This document shows positions 8,209 through 17,095 of a stretch of 64,000 nt of DNA, piece after piece. The stretch spans positions 248,001 to 312,000 of the forward strand of contig NZ_JAPELX010000001.1 of assembly GCF_026343335.1 (NCBI RefSeq), written 5' to 3'. A program made the position numbers and the translations under genes. How positions within the stretch are numbered: position 1 is the first letter of the stretch; every line of letters starts with the position of its first letter. The DNA is from Streptomyces sp. NBC_00078 (GTDB taxonomy: Bacteria; Actinomycetota; Actinomycetes; Streptomycetales; Streptomycetaceae). The notes below the pieces were generated by a model. It did no database searches and had not been told where the DNA came from. It saw nothing but the letters and a program-made list of their open reading frames with translations.

Positions 8209-9296
8209 CTCTCACCGCCCCCGAGAACGAGAAGACCGTCCGGGACGGTGCCGCCACCGTCGAATTCCGTGCTCTGCACCGCCGGTTCGGGGCGACCGTC
8301 GCGCTCGACGGCCTCGACCTGACGGTGCGGCCGGGTGAGCTGCTCGCTCTGCTCGGCCCCTCCGGCTGTGGCAAGACGACCGCGCTGCGCATGCTCGCGG
8401 GGTTCGAGCAGCCCGACTCCGGCGCGGTCCTGGTGGACGGGCAGGACGTCACCGGCGTTCCGGCCCACCGGCGCGACGCCGGGATGGTCTTCCAGTCGTA
8501 CAGCCTCTTCCCGCACCTGAACGCACTGGACAACGTGGCCTTCGGACTGCAGATGCGGAAGGTGCCCACGGCCGAACGGCGCTCCCGCGCGGCCGAGTTG
8601 CTGGAGCTGGTCGGGCTCGCCGACAAGGGCGAGCGGTTTCCGCACCAGCTCTCCGGCGGCCAGCAGCAGCGCGTCGCGCTCGCCCGGGCGCTCGCCCTGC
8701 GCCCGCGGGTCCTGCTGCTCGACGAACCGCTGTCGGCGCTGGACGCCAAGGTGCGCACCACCCTGCGCGAGGAGATCCGCCGCCTTCAGCAGGAACTCGG
8801 CATCACCACCCTGTTCGTCACGCACGACCAGGAAGAAGCCCTGTCGACGGCGGACCGGGTCGCCGTGATGCGGGCCGGCCGGGTCGAGCAGTGCTCCACG
8901 CCCACCGAGCTGTACTCCCGCCCGGCGACCGCCTTCGTCGCCGAGTTCGTCGGGACCACGAGCCGGATTCCCGGGGTCATGGCCGCGCCGGACACCGTCG
9001 AGGTGCTGGGGCGCCGCATCCAGGCGACGGGCGAGGACGTCACCGCGGGCGCGGACGTCGACGTGCTGCTGCGTCCCGAGGACGTGGACGTCACCCCCGA
9101 CCCGGACGCCGCGGGACGGGTGGTCGCCACCGCCTTCCTGGGCGCGACCACCCGCCTCACGGTCCGGCTGCCGGACGCCTGCGAGGTCAAGTCCGACGTG
9201 CCCACGCGCCGCGCCGGGGAGTTCCCCGTCGGCACAGCGGTGGCCGTCGGCCTGCCGGACATGCCGGTCCTGGTGGTGGACCGCGCTGTGCGGTGA
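8205..9296 (+). CDS. ABC transporter ATP-binding protein
   Basis: A 363-residue importer ATPase. Walker A is GPSGCGKT at 51-58, the Q-loop is VFQSYSLFPH near 95-104, the signature is LSGGQQQR at 149-156 and Walker B is LLLDE at 170-174, followed by the D-loop SALD. FVTHDQEEAL carries the switch His. Residues after about 240 form a regulatory OB-type domain with DVLLRPEDVDV. The arrangement is that of the putrescine/iron/organophosphate importer group. It overlaps the permease stop by four bases. Confidence 0.94.
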   Translation: MTLTAPENEKTVRDGAATVEFRALHRRFGATVALDGLDLTVRPGELLALLGPSGCGKTTALRMLAGFEQPDSGAVLVDGQDVTGVPAHRRDAGMVFQSYSLFPHLNALDNVAFGLQMRKVPTAERRSRAAELLELVGLADKGERFPHQLSGGQQQRVALARALALRPRVLLLDEPLSALDAKVRTTLREEIRRLQQELGITTLFVTHDQEEALSTADRVAVMRAGRVEQCSTPTELYSRPATAFVAEFVGTTSRIPGVMAAPDTVEVLGRRIQATGEDVTAGADVDVLLRPEDVDVTPDPDAAGRVVATAFLGATTRLTVRLPDACEVKSDVPTRRAGEFPVGTAVAVGLPDMPVLVVDRAVR

Positions 9297-9391
9297 CCCT
9301 GTGTGAAGAGCCGCAGTGTCGGCTGGAAACGATCTCTCTGCGGCGTTGCGTGTGATTTCCGGACATCAGGAAGTAGAAAGAGAAGGTTTCC

Positions 9392-10873
9392 GTGGAAAGC
9401 CTTGCGGCCGGCATTTCCGACGGCTCGTTGGCAGCCGTTCTGTTCGATATGGACGGTACGCTCGTCGACACCGAGCGGTTGTGGTGGGCTGCGGTGGCAC
9501 ACGTCGCAGGGCGTGCGCTGACCGAGGCGGACCGGCCGGACGTGCTCGGCCGGCCGGTCGAGTACACCGCGGCCTGGCTGGGCGCGGCCACCGGACGGCC
9601 CGTCGCCGAGGTCGCCGTCGCGTTGCACCGCGAGTTCGCCGACCGGATCCACGCCGGCGTCGTCCCCCGCCCCGGGGCGCTGGGCCTGCTCGACGCGCTG
9701 GCCGCGGAGGACGTGCCCACCGCCCTGGTCACCGCCTCGCCCCGGGCCGTCGCCGACACCGTGCTGATGTCGCTCGGCGCCCACCGCTTCGCGGTCTCCG
9801 TGACCGCCGACGACACCGTCAGCACCAAGCCCGCCCCCGACCCCTACCTCGCCGCGTGCCGCGCCCTCGACGTCGATCCGGCCCGCTGCGTGGCGGTGGA
9901 GGACACGTCCACCGGGGTCAGCTCCGCCGAGGCCGCCGGGTGCGCGGTGCTGGCGGTGCCGTCACTGGCCCCGATCGACGCGGCACCCGGACGGACCGTG
10001 GTGGCCAGCCTGGAGGACGTGACCCCGAGCCGGCTGCGGGGCCTCGTCGGCCCCCGGCTGCGCGTCATGAGCTGGAACCTCTGGCACGGCGGCACGAAGG
10101 TCGAGGACCACCGCGCCAAACAGCTGAAGGTGATCCTGGACAGCGAGGCCGACGTCGTGGGCCTGCAGGAGACGGCCGGCACGGCGGCCCGGGAACTCGC
10201 CGAGGCGCTGGGCTGGCACCACCACCAGGCCGGCGAGAACCTCGGCATCATCAGCCGCCACCCCGTCACGGCCCGCCTCGGGGACCCCGACGTCGGCTTC
10301 TACGGAGCGGCCGGCGCCCGCATCCGCATCGGCCGCTCATACGAGGTGGACGTGTGGACGGCCCATCTCCACTACACGCCGTACGGACCCTACGAGGCGG
10401 CCTTCGACGGGCTCGGACCGGCCGAGCTGATCGCCCACGAAGGCGTACGGCTGGCCCAGATGCGCGAGACCCTGGGGTGGATCGCCGAGTCGGCCGACGC
10501 CGCGACGCCCGTGATCCTCACCGGGGACTTCAACTGCCCCTCCCACCTCGACCGGCCCGACGTGGACTGGCCCGTGACGAGGGCCGCCGAGACCGCAGGT
10601 CTGCGTGACTCCTACCGCGAGGCGCATCGCGACCCGGTGCGCGAACCGGGCCACACCTGGTCGCCGATCCACCTCCGGCACGAGAACGACGTGACGCGCC
10701 CGGAGCCGCAGGACCGCATCGACTACGTCCTGCACAACGGCCGCGGCCTGGAGGTCGTCGACTCCCGCACCGTCGTCACCGGCGTCCCGCGCGCCTGGCC
10801 GGACATCGCCCACAACGACTGGCCGTCGGACCACGCGGCGGTCCTCACCACGTTCGCGTTGACCCACCGCTGA
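9392..10873 (+). CDS. Two-domain phosphatase: HAD-family hydrolase fused to endonuclease/exonuclease/phosphatase domain
   Basis: A 493-residue fusion. Residues about 12-223 are a HAD subfamily IA phosphatase resembling beta-phosphoglucomutase: FDMDGTLVDTE with Asp19 and Asp21, TALVTASP as motif II, KPAPDPY as motif III and VEDTSTG as motif IV. Residues about 232-490 are an EEP-fold metal-dependent phosphodiesterase/phosphatase: MSWNLWHGG, VVGLQET with a metal-binding Glu, GDFNCPSH and the terminal SDHAAV. The GTG at 9392 follows AGAGAAGG. It sits 95 bases after the importer genes on the same strand, so it probably processes the imported phosphorylated substrate. Confidence 0.88.
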   Translation: MESLAAGISDGSLAAVLFDMDGTLVDTERLWWAAVAHVAGRALTEADRPDVLGRPVEYTAAWLGAATGRPVAEVAVALHREFADRIHAGVVPRPGALGLLDALAAEDVPTALVTASPRAVADTVLMSLGAHRFAVSVTADDTVSTKPAPDPYLAACRALDVDPARCVAVEDTSTGVSSAEAAGCAVLAVPSLAPIDAAPGRTVVASLEDVTPSRLRGLVGPRLRVMSWNLWHGGTKVEDHRAKQLKVILDSEADVVGLQETAGTAARELAEALGWHHHQAGENLGIISRHPVTARLGDPDVGFYGAAGARIRIGRSYEVDVWTAHLHYTPYGPYEAAFDGLGPAELIAHEGVRLAQMRETLGWIAESADAATPVILTGDFNCPSHLDRPDVDWPVTRAAETAGLRDSYREAHRDPVREPGHTWSPIHLRHENDVTRPEPQDRIDYVLHNGRGLEVVDSRTVVTGVPRAWPDIAHNDWPSDHAAVLTTFALTHR

Positions 10874-10888
10874 CGACCCACCGCTGAC
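10861..10888 (+). repeat. 14-bp tandem duplication across a stop codon
   Basis: The unit GACCCACCGCTGAC occurs twice back to back and spans the stop codon of the fusion phosphatase, giving a second copy of the stop. It looks like a replication-slippage product. Confidence 0.8.
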
Positions 10889-10944
10889 GACCCGCCGCCG
10901 AAGAGCCGTCGCGTTGCTCCGTCCGAGTGGTGGATCCCCCCGCT

Positions 10945-10978
10945 CGGTCGTAGCGTCGAAGAAGCGGTCGTAGCGTCG
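10945..10978 (+). repeat. Direct repeat CGGTCGTAGCGTCG, 20-bp period
   Basis: The 14-mer CGGTCGTAGCGTCG occurs at 10945-10958 and again at 10965-10978, in the promoter region of the next small secreted-protein gene. It could be a tandem regulator site or simple duplication; no known consensus was recognised. Confidence 0.6.
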
Positions 10979-11012
10979 TACGGTCGGTGGGCGACGGCAG
11001 CGGGGAGCTGAC

Positions 11013-11480
11013 ATGCGCAGGCACACATGGAGTACGGCGGTCACGCTCTGTTTCGCCGCCGCGCTGGCGGCAGCGGCGAGCGCGCCGTCCCAGGCCCGGC
11101 CGACGGCGCCGGCGGCCTCGCACACCGTGCGGCAGCAGGCCCGGGTCCCCGTGCTCGTCGACTGCTTCTGGCACGCGGACGTGCGCCCCGCCCGCTTCGT
11201 GCTGGCCTGCGGTGACGGCAACAGCCGCCTGGCCTCGCTGCATTGGTCGCAGTGGGGCCGGACCGCGGCGAGGGCGCAGGGCGTCAACATCGTCAACGAC
11301 TGCAAGCCCTACTGCGCGGCGGGCAGGTTCCACGCCTACCGCGTCCACGTACGGCTGGATCACCCGAAGCCCTGGAAGAAGCACCCCCGGCTGCAGCACT
11401 ACACCCGGATGACCCTCGTGTACCAGGGCGCCAGGCCGGACTCGTTCCCGCGGACGGTCACCTATCCGCTGTGGAACTGA
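11013..11480 (+). CDS. Secreted protein of unknown function
   Basis: A 155-residue protein with a clear Sec signal peptide (about residues 1-29, AAASAPSQA cleavage region). The mature domain holds four cysteines, in VDCFW, LACGD, NDCKPYC, which suggest two disulfides. It ends in TVTYPLWN. The ATG at 11013 has GGGGAG upstream. I do not recognise a named family. It is monocistronic and convergent with the next gene. Confidence 0.75.
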   Translation: MRRHTWSTAVTLCFAAALAAAASAPSQARPTAPAASHTVRQQARVPVLVDCFWHADVRPARFVLACGDGNSRLASLHWSQWGRTAARAQGVNIVNDCKPYCAAGRFHAYRVHVRLDHPKPWKKHPRLQHYTRMTLVYQGARPDSFPRTVTYPLWN

Positions 11481-11513
11481 ACTCGCCGTCGAACGGCCCG
11501 TTCAGCTGGACGC

Positions 11514-11831
11514 TCACGCCCCGGAGTCGATGCCGGTGATCACGGCCGGCCCGAGCGGCGCCGTACCGGGATCCAGGCCTGCGGCCTCCAGCGCCGACTG
11601 CGCGAGTTGCCGGGCGTCGTGCTCGGCACGGGGGCCGCTGTCGGCCTCGATGGTGAGGCGGATGGTGAAGGTGTTGTCCTCGTTCACGTTGAGGACGTCG
11701 AGGTCCTCGGCGTTCCCCATCTGTGTGCGGTGCGGATCGGCCGGGTGCAGGGCGCGCGTCAGCTCCGCTCGCGTTTCCGCTCCGGCGTCCGTGGTGAAGG
11801 TGCCGGGCACCGTGATCACGAATGTCGTCAT
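11514..11831 (-). CDS. Small conserved hypothetical protein
   Basis: A 105-residue acidic cytoplasmic protein starting MTTFVITVPGTF. The ATG at 11831 has a GGAAGG seven bases upstream, which is why it is chosen over an ATG 24 bases further out. The sequence alternates beta-like and helical stretches (TFTIRLTIEADS, then ARQLAQSALEAAGL) and may be an alpha/beta sandwich. No catalytic motif is visible and no function can be assigned. Confidence 0.7.
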   Translation of the reverse strand: MTTFVITVPGTFTTDAGAETRAELTRALHPADPHRTQMGNAEDLDVLNVNEDNTFTIRLTIEADSGPRAEHDARQLAQSALEAAGLDPGTAPLGPAVITGIDSGA

Positions 11832-11912
11832 GACAGTCCTTCCGTCGCCATCCACATCGTCCAGTACCCCGCATCGCGGCGTTGCCCACGCGATGCCCCC
11901 TCTCGGGTGACG

Positions 11913-12908
11913 TCATGGCCGGTCATCGGCCTCCACGGGCGACCGGCTAGGCGGGGTCTCCCCCGCGGTGAGGTGTTCCAGGACCTCGACGAGTTCCTGG
12001 CAGGCCTGCTCCACCGAGCGTCTGGTGTTGAGCTGCTCGATGATCACGGCTGACAGGAGCAGCGCGGTCAGCGCCATCGCGCCGTTGAAGGCCTGGAGCT
12101 TGATCATCACTTGGATACGGGTCATTCCCGCGAACGGTCCGACCTGGTCGGTCGCCGCGATCGTCGCCATGACGGAGGCGAAGAGGGCGCACAGCATGCT
12201 GCCCGCGAGCCGGAAGCGCAGAGCCGCCCAGATCAGGAGCGGGTAGACGAGGAACAGTAGGCTCACGGCGGTGTGGGTGGCGAAGGGGACGAGGACACAG
12301 GCCACCAGACTCAGGCCCACGGCCTCCTTCCAGCGGGGTGTGAGCGGCTGACGGCGCGCCCCGTACAGCACCAGCAGGACCGGGGTGACGATCAGGACGC
12401 CCATCGCGTCACCGGCCCACCAGGCCGACCAGACCAGCCAGAAGCTCTGCGTGGCGAGTTTGCCGGTGAAGACCAGGAGGCCGGCGCCGGCGGTCGCGCT
12501 GACGAGGGTGGCGGTGAGGGCTCCCAGGAACACCAGGGCGACGCCGTCCCGCAACCGGGCGAGGTCGGCGCGGAAGCCCACCTTGCACAGCAGGTAGTAC
12601 GCGCACACGGGGGCGGCGGTGTTACCGAAGAGGGTGCCGATGACGGCGGGCTGGAGTGAGGTGATGGACATGACGACGAGGAGTGCGCCGAGGGCGATGC
12701 CCGGCCAGGCGCGCAGACCGAACAGAAGCAGACAGGCGACCGCGACGCCCATGGGCGGCCAGATGGGTGTGACCACCGCGTCCTCGACGACGAGCCGGCG
12801 CAGAAGCCCCAGCCGACCGGCGGCGTAGTAGCAGGCAGCGACGGCCAGCGCCTGGAGGGCGAAGACGGCCGGCCGCCGCAGGTCCTGGATAGCCACCACA
12901 GCTGCCAT
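11913..12908 (-). CDS. MASE1-domain integral membrane protein
   Basis: A 331-residue polytopic membrane protein with about eight helices over residues 10-285, matching the MASE1 sensory domain usually found at the N-terminus of signalling enzymes: VVTPIWPPMGVAVACLLLFG and SFWLVWSAWWAGDAMGVLIVTP are characteristic. After the membrane part only a short helical tail remains (SVEQACQELVEVLEHL), so no output domain is attached. The gene lies 50 bases downstream of a PP2C phosphatase gene on the same strand, which suggests the two act as a split sensor and effector. Confidence 0.85.
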   Translation of the reverse strand: MAAVVAIQDLRRPAVFALQALAVAACYYAAGRLGLLRRLVVEDAVVTPIWPPMGVAVACLLLFGLRAWPGIALGALLVVMSITSLQPAVIGTLFGNTAAPVCAYYLLCKVGFRADLARLRDGVALVFLGALTATLVSATAGAGLLVFTGKLATQSFWLVWSAWWAGDAMGVLIVTPVLLVLYGARRQPLTPRWKEAVGLSLVACVLVPFATHTAVSLLFLVYPLLIWAALRFRLAGSMLCALFASVMATIAATDQVGPFAGMTRIQVMIKLQAFNGAMALTALLLSAVIIEQLNTRRSVEQACQELVEVLEHLTAGETPPSRSPVEADDRP

Positions 12909-12958
12909 CAGACACCGATGTCAGCCCGTCGGCGAGGCGGGAGAAGGGCGGCCCGGCG

Positions 12959-13789
12959 CTACGGCCGGCGGTCGGGGCCGTCGTGTCCGACGACCAGTAC
13001 GGCCGCGTCGTCCTCGTGGCCGACGCGCTCGGCCACCTTCATCACACCGGCGGCGAGCGCGTCGGCCTCCATGCCGGCGACCGCGGCGATACCCGCGAGC
13101 CGCACCACCTGTTCGAGGCCCTCGTCGACATGCAGCGACGGCCCTTCCACCACACCGTCCGTGAGCAGGACGAACACGCCGCCCGTGGTCAGGCGGTAGC
13201 GGGAGACCGGGTACCGCAGTCCTTCCTCGATACCGAGGGGCGGCCCGCCCTCGTCCTCGGCGATGCCGGACTTTCCGTCAGCGGTGGCCCAGATGTGGGG
13301 GATGTGTCCGGCCCGGGCGCTCTCCAGTACTCCGGTGGACGGGTCGAGCCGCATGAAGGTGCAGGTGGCGAAGAGGTCGGTGCCGAGGGAGAGGAGGAGG
13401 TCGTTGGTCCGGGAGAGCAGCTCGCCGGGATCGCCGGTGACGGCGGCGAGTGCGCGCAGGCCGACCCTCACCTGGCCCATGAAGGCGGCCGCTTCGATGT
13501 TGTGGCCCTGGACGTCGCCGATGGACAGGCCGATGCGGCCGTCGGGCATGGTGAAGGCGTCGTACCAGTCGCCGCCCACGTTGAGGCCGTGGAAGGCGGG
13601 TGCGTAGCGGACGGCCAGGTGGAGGCCGGGCGCGGTGGGCAGGTCCCGGGGCAGCATGCCGCGCTGCAGGGCGACGGCCAGCTCGACCCGGGAACGCTGC
13701 AGCTCCGCCAGCTCGCGTGCCTGGGCGGTCAGCGACCCGAGTCTGGCGAGCAGCTCGTCGCCGTCGTCTGTCGGGCGCTCGAGGGACAT
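12959..13789 (-). CDS. SpoIIE-type PP2C serine/threonine phosphatase
   Basis: A 276-residue soluble phosphatase of the SpoIIE/RsbU type. A short coiled-coil (AQARELAELQRSRVELAVAL) leads into the PP2C domain with metal-binding residues in VGGDWYDAF and IGDVQGH, LLTDGVVE, and a terminal DDAAVLVV. The ATG at 13789 follows GGAG; an ATG at 13870 would add 27 residues without a ribosome site. Such enzymes dephosphorylate anti-anti-sigma factors in partner switching. The downstream MASE1 membrane protein is its probable partner. Confidence 0.9.
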   Translation of the reverse strand: MSLERPTDDGDELLARLGSLTAQARELAELQRSRVELAVALQRGMLPRDLPTAPGLHLAVRYAPAFHGLNVGGDWYDAFTMPDGRIGLSIGDVQGHNIEAAAFMGQVRVGLRALAAVTGDPGELLSRTNDLLLSLGTDLFATCTFMRLDPSTGVLESARAGHIPHIWATADGKSGIAEDEGGPPLGIEEGLRYPVSRYRLTTGGVFVLLTDGVVEGPSLHVDEGLEQVVRLAGIAAVAGMEADALAAGVMKVAERVGHEDDAAVLVVGHDGPDRRP

Positions 13790-13968
13790 GATCACTCCGG
13801 CGGGGCCGTGGGCCGTGGCCCCTTCGGGGCAAAACGCCAGATTACGCATTTCAGATGATGAAAGCGACATGGCGAGTGGGGGACCGTTTCGAGGCTGCGC
13901 CGGTCCGCCTCGTCACGGCCCGTCACCGACCTGCGGCCAGCCTGTCGCCCTCCGCCTCATCCGCCCCG

Positions 13969-15609
13969 TCATCCGCCAAGGGCCGCCATCACCACGTCCT
14001 TCGCCTCGTCCTGCACCTGGCGCAGGTGGTCGGGGCCACGGAACGACTCGGCGTAGATCTTGTACACGTCCTCGGTGCCGGAGGGGCGGGCCGCGAACCA
14101 GGCGTTCTCGGTGCTCACCTTGATGCCGCCGATGGCCGCGCCGTTGCCGGGGGCTTCGGTGAGCACACCGGTGACCGCCTCTCCGGCCAGGGTGTCGGCG
14201 GTGACCTGCGCGGGCGACAGCTTGGCGAGCAGTGCCTTCTCCTCGCGCGTCGCGGGGGCGTCGATGCGGGCGTAGGCCGGCTCGCCGAAGCGGGCGGTCA
14301 GAGCGGCGTAGTGCTCCGACGGGGTCTTCCCGGTGACCGCGATGATCTCGGAGGCGAGCAGCGCCAGGATGATGCCGTCCTTGTCGGTGGTCCACACCGA
14401 GCCGTCACGCCGCAGGAAGGACGCCCCGGCCGACTCCTCACCTCCGAAGCCGATCGAGCCGCCCACCAGGCCGTCCACGAACCACTTGAATCCCACCGGT
14501 ACCTCGACCAGCCGCCGCCCCAGATCTGCGGCGACCCGGTCGATCATCCCGGACGACACCAGGGTCTTGCCGATGCCCGCGTCGGCGGGCCATTCCTTGC
14601 GGTGGGCGTACAGGTAGGAGATGGCCGTGGCCAGGTAGTGGTTGGGGTTCATGAGCCCCCCGTCCGGCGTGACGATGCCGTGCCGGTCGGCGTCGGCGTC
14701 GTTGCCCGTGGCGACCTGGAAGCGGTCGCGCTGTTCGATGAGCGAGGCCATCGCGTACGGCGACGAGCAGTCCATACGGATCTTGCCGTCCCAGTCGAGC
14801 GTCATGAAGCGCCAGGTGGGGTCCGCCAGAGGGTTGACCACGGTCAGGTCGAGCCGGTGCTGTTCGGCGATACGGCCCCAGTAGCCGACCGACGCGCCGC
14901 CGAGCGGGTCGGCGCCGATGCGCACTCCGGCGGCGCGGACCGCGTCCAGGTCGAGCACGTGCGGCAGCTGGGCGACGTAGGCCCCGAGGAAGTCGTGACG
15001 GCGGGTGGTCTCGGCGGCGAGGGCCCGGGCGTACGGGATACGCCGTACGTCCTTGAGACCGGCCGTGATGATGTCGTTGGCCCGGTCCTGGATCCAGGAG
15101 GTCGCCTCGGAGCCCGCCGGTCCGCCGCTCGGCGGGTTGTACTTGAAGCCTCCGTCGGCGGGCGGGTTGTGCGAGGGGGTGACCACCACGCCGTCGGCGA
15201 GCCCGGAGGTGCGGCCGCGGTTGTGCGTGAGGATGGCGAGTGAGACCGCGGGGGTGGGTGTGTAGCCGTCCGCGCTGTCGATGAGCACGGTGACGTCGTT
15301 GGCCGCGAACACCTCAAGGGCGGTGACCCGTGCGGGCTCGGAGAGGGCGTGGGTGTCGGCGCCGAGGAAGAGCGGACCGTCGGTGCCCTGGTCGGCGCGG
15401 TACTCGCAGATCGCCTGGCTGGTCGCGGCGATGTGGTCCTCGTTGAACGCGGTCGTCAGGGACGATCCGCGATGTCCTGACGTGCCGAACGCCACCCGCT
15501 GCCCCGGGTCGGCCGGGTCCGGGTGCAGCGCGTAGTACGCCGTGACCAGCCGGGCGACGTCGACGAGGTCCTCGGGGCCGGCCTGCTGACCCGCTCGCTC
15601 GTGCTGCAT
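13969..15609 (-). CDS. pgm: Phosphoglucomutase (alpha-D-glucose phosphate-specific)
   Basis: A 546-residue cytoplasmic enzyme interconverting glucose-1-phosphate and glucose-6-phosphate, feeding glycogen, trehalose and envelope sugars. [11 protein letters not shown] near the N-terminus and the phosphoserine loop [17 protein letters not shown] are diagnostic. Metal-binding [10 protein letters not shown], the sugar-binding GGEESAG and the phosphate-binding [13 protein letters not shown] complete domains II to IV. The start at 15609 (MQHERAG) follows GGAGG; the ATG at 15627 lies upstream of that site. The length is that of Streptomyces Pgm. Confidence 0.96.
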   Translation of the reverse strand: MQHERAGQQAGPEDLVDVARLVTAYYALHPDPADPGQRVAFGTSGHRGSSLTTAFNEDHIAATSQAICEYRADQGTDGPLFLGADTHALSEPARVTALEVFAANDVTVLIDSADGYTPTPAVSLAILTHNRGRTSGLADGVVVTPSHNPPADGGFKYNPPSGGPAGSEATSWIQDRANDIITAGLKDVRRIPYARALAAETTRRHDFLGAYVAQLPHVLDLDAVRAAGVRIGADPLGGASVGYWGRIAEQHRLDLTVVNPLADPTWRFMTLDWDGKIRMDCSSPYAMASLIEQRDRFQVATGNDADADRHGIVTPDGGLMNPNHYLATAISYLYAHRKEWPADAGIGKTLVSSGMIDRVAADLGRRLVEVPVGFKWFVDGLVGGSIGFGGEESAGASFLRRDGSVWTTDKDGIILALLASEIIAVTGKTPSEHYAALTARFGEPAYARIDAPATREEKALLAKLSPAQVTADTLAGEAVTGVLTEAPGNGAAIGGIKVSTENAWFAARPSGTEDVYKIYAESFRGPDHLRQVQDEAKDVVMAALGG

Positions 15610-15690
15610 GTGCCCGCTCCTCCACATCGGTTGACCAAAACGCCTGTCGCTCCATCTTCCCTCGTCATGGCGGTGGCATGCGAGGCCGCG

Positions 15691-16884
15691 TCAGGGGACG
15701 GAGCGGTTCAGCAGCGCGCAGACGAAGTTCTCCTCGACCCAGCGCAAGCGGCTCAACAGGTCCGGCTTCATTTCCCGGTTGATCTGGGTGTTGACGGAGA
15801 ACGTCAGGGACCGGCGGCCGTCGGGGGTGGCGGCGATCAGCTGGGTGTAGCCGGGGTAGTTGCCGGTGTGCCCGAGCACCACGCCGCACCGGGTCGTGTA
15901 ACGGAAGAGGGCGAGGCCCGCCATGTTGGCACCGGGGCCCGCGGGTTCGGACGCGCCCTCGATCCAGCGCCGTTGCTCGCGGACGACGTTTCTGCCGTAG
16001 AGCGCGCCGCCCGCGTAGCCGCTGATGAAGCGGGTCATGTCGGCGGGTGTGGAGATGATGCCGCCCGACGCCCAGGAACCGGAGGCGCTGAGGACCTCGC
16101 TGACATCCTCCGGGGGCTCGGGCGGGGCCACGTCATAGCCGTGCAGAGAGGGCGCGGGGATCCGCCAGTCCTGGGCAAGGCTGGTGTTGTGCAGCGTCAA
16201 CGGCCGGTGGACCAGCGTGCGCGGCAGTTGCTCGTACGGGGTGCCGGTCGCCGCCTCCGCCATCAGGGCGACGGCGATGTTGTCGGAGTTGGAGTAGCGG
16301 TACTCGGTGCCCGGGGTGAAGTTGAGGGGCAGGTCGGCGACGAAGTCGAGCAGGTGGCGGGAGTCGAAGTGATGGTGCGGGTCGGCCGCGAGGATGCTCA
16401 GGAACTCGGCGGACTCCGTGAAGTCCGGCAGGCCGCTGGTGTGGTTGAGCAGTTGTCTCAGCGTGACCTGGTGCCAGGCGCTGGGCAGTTGTGGCAGCCG
16501 CTCGCCCAGGGGCTCGTCCAGGCGCAGGGCATGCCGGTCGACCAGGCTCAGCGCCACGGCTCCGCTGAAGGCCTTCGCCGTGCTGGCGATGCGCATGTGG
16601 TCGTCGGGGCTCGGGCGGCGGCCCGTGGCAAGGTCGGCGACGCCTGCCCGTACGACGTCGGTCCTGCCGTCCCGCCGTAGCACGGCGATCGCGCCGGGCG
16701 GTCCGCCCGGGGCGTGTACGAGCTGCTCCAGCTGGTCGCGCAGGTCTGCGTCGCGCGGTGCGGGAGCGGCGGCGGTACTCGCGGGCGCCTGGCCGAGCGC
16801 GGTCACGCAGAGTGCGACGACGCAGGCCGCGCGCAGCCGGGAACGGAGCGGGGAGGAGCGGGCCGAGGCGGAGCGAAGGGGCAT
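15691..16884 (-). CDS. Secreted serine hydrolase (class C beta-lactamase / D,D-carboxypeptidase family)
   Basis: A 397-residue exported penicillin-binding-like enzyme. Residues 1-40 are a signal peptide with a basic start. The SxxK motif is STAK at 101-104, the Tyr motif is YSN at 197-199 and the third motif is HTG in GHTGNYPG near residue 345. It probably acts on peptidoglycan peptides or D-amino esters. The ATG at 16884 has GGGAG at six bases; the longer frame to 17004 is unlikely. That ribosome site lies in one arm of a 12-bp inverted repeat (16890-17009). Confidence 0.9.
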   Translation of the reverse strand: MPLRSASARSSPLRSRLRAACVVALCVTALGQAPASTAAAPAPRDADLRDQLEQLVHAPGGPPGAIAVLRRDGRTDVVRAGVADLATGRRPSPDDHMRIASTAKAFSGAVALSLVDRHALRLDEPLGERLPQLPSAWHQVTLRQLLNHTSGLPDFTESAEFLSILAADPHHHFDSRHLLDFVADLPLNFTPGTEYRYSNSDNIAVALMAEAATGTPYEQLPRTLVHRPLTLHNTSLAQDWRIPAPSLHGYDVAPPEPPEDVSEVLSASGSWASGGIISTPADMTRFISGYAGGALYGRNVVREQRRWIEGASEPAGPGANMAGLALFRYTTRCGVVLGHTGNYPGYTQLIAATPDGRRSLTFSVNTQINREMKPDLLSRLRWVEENFVCALLNRSVP

Positions 16885-16889
16885 CGGGT

Positions 16890-17009
16890 CTCCCGTGGCA
16901 GGCCGATCGTGCAGGCCAACCCTTGCCCGGTGCGCTGGGTGAAGCTCTTCCTGCTGCTGCATCCGGTCCAACGGCACAACCGCCGGCCGGCATCCCGCTG
17001 CCACGGGAG
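16890..17009 (-). promoter_or_regulatory. Inverted repeat that could mask the serine hydrolase ribosome site
   Basis: Two perfect 12-base arms, CTCCCGTGGCAG at 16890-16901 and CTGCCACGGGAG at 16998-17009, are separated by 96 bases. In the minus-strand transcript the distal arm could pair with the arm carrying the GGGAG ribosome site. Pairing is inferred from complementarity only. Confidence 0.35.
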
Positions 17010-17095
17010 GCGGATGGGGCCGCCCGCCGTCTGTGGCGCGGCCGAACGGCCCGGGCTGGGAGGCTGCCCGGGCCGTGTGTCGTCGGGTCCCGGCG

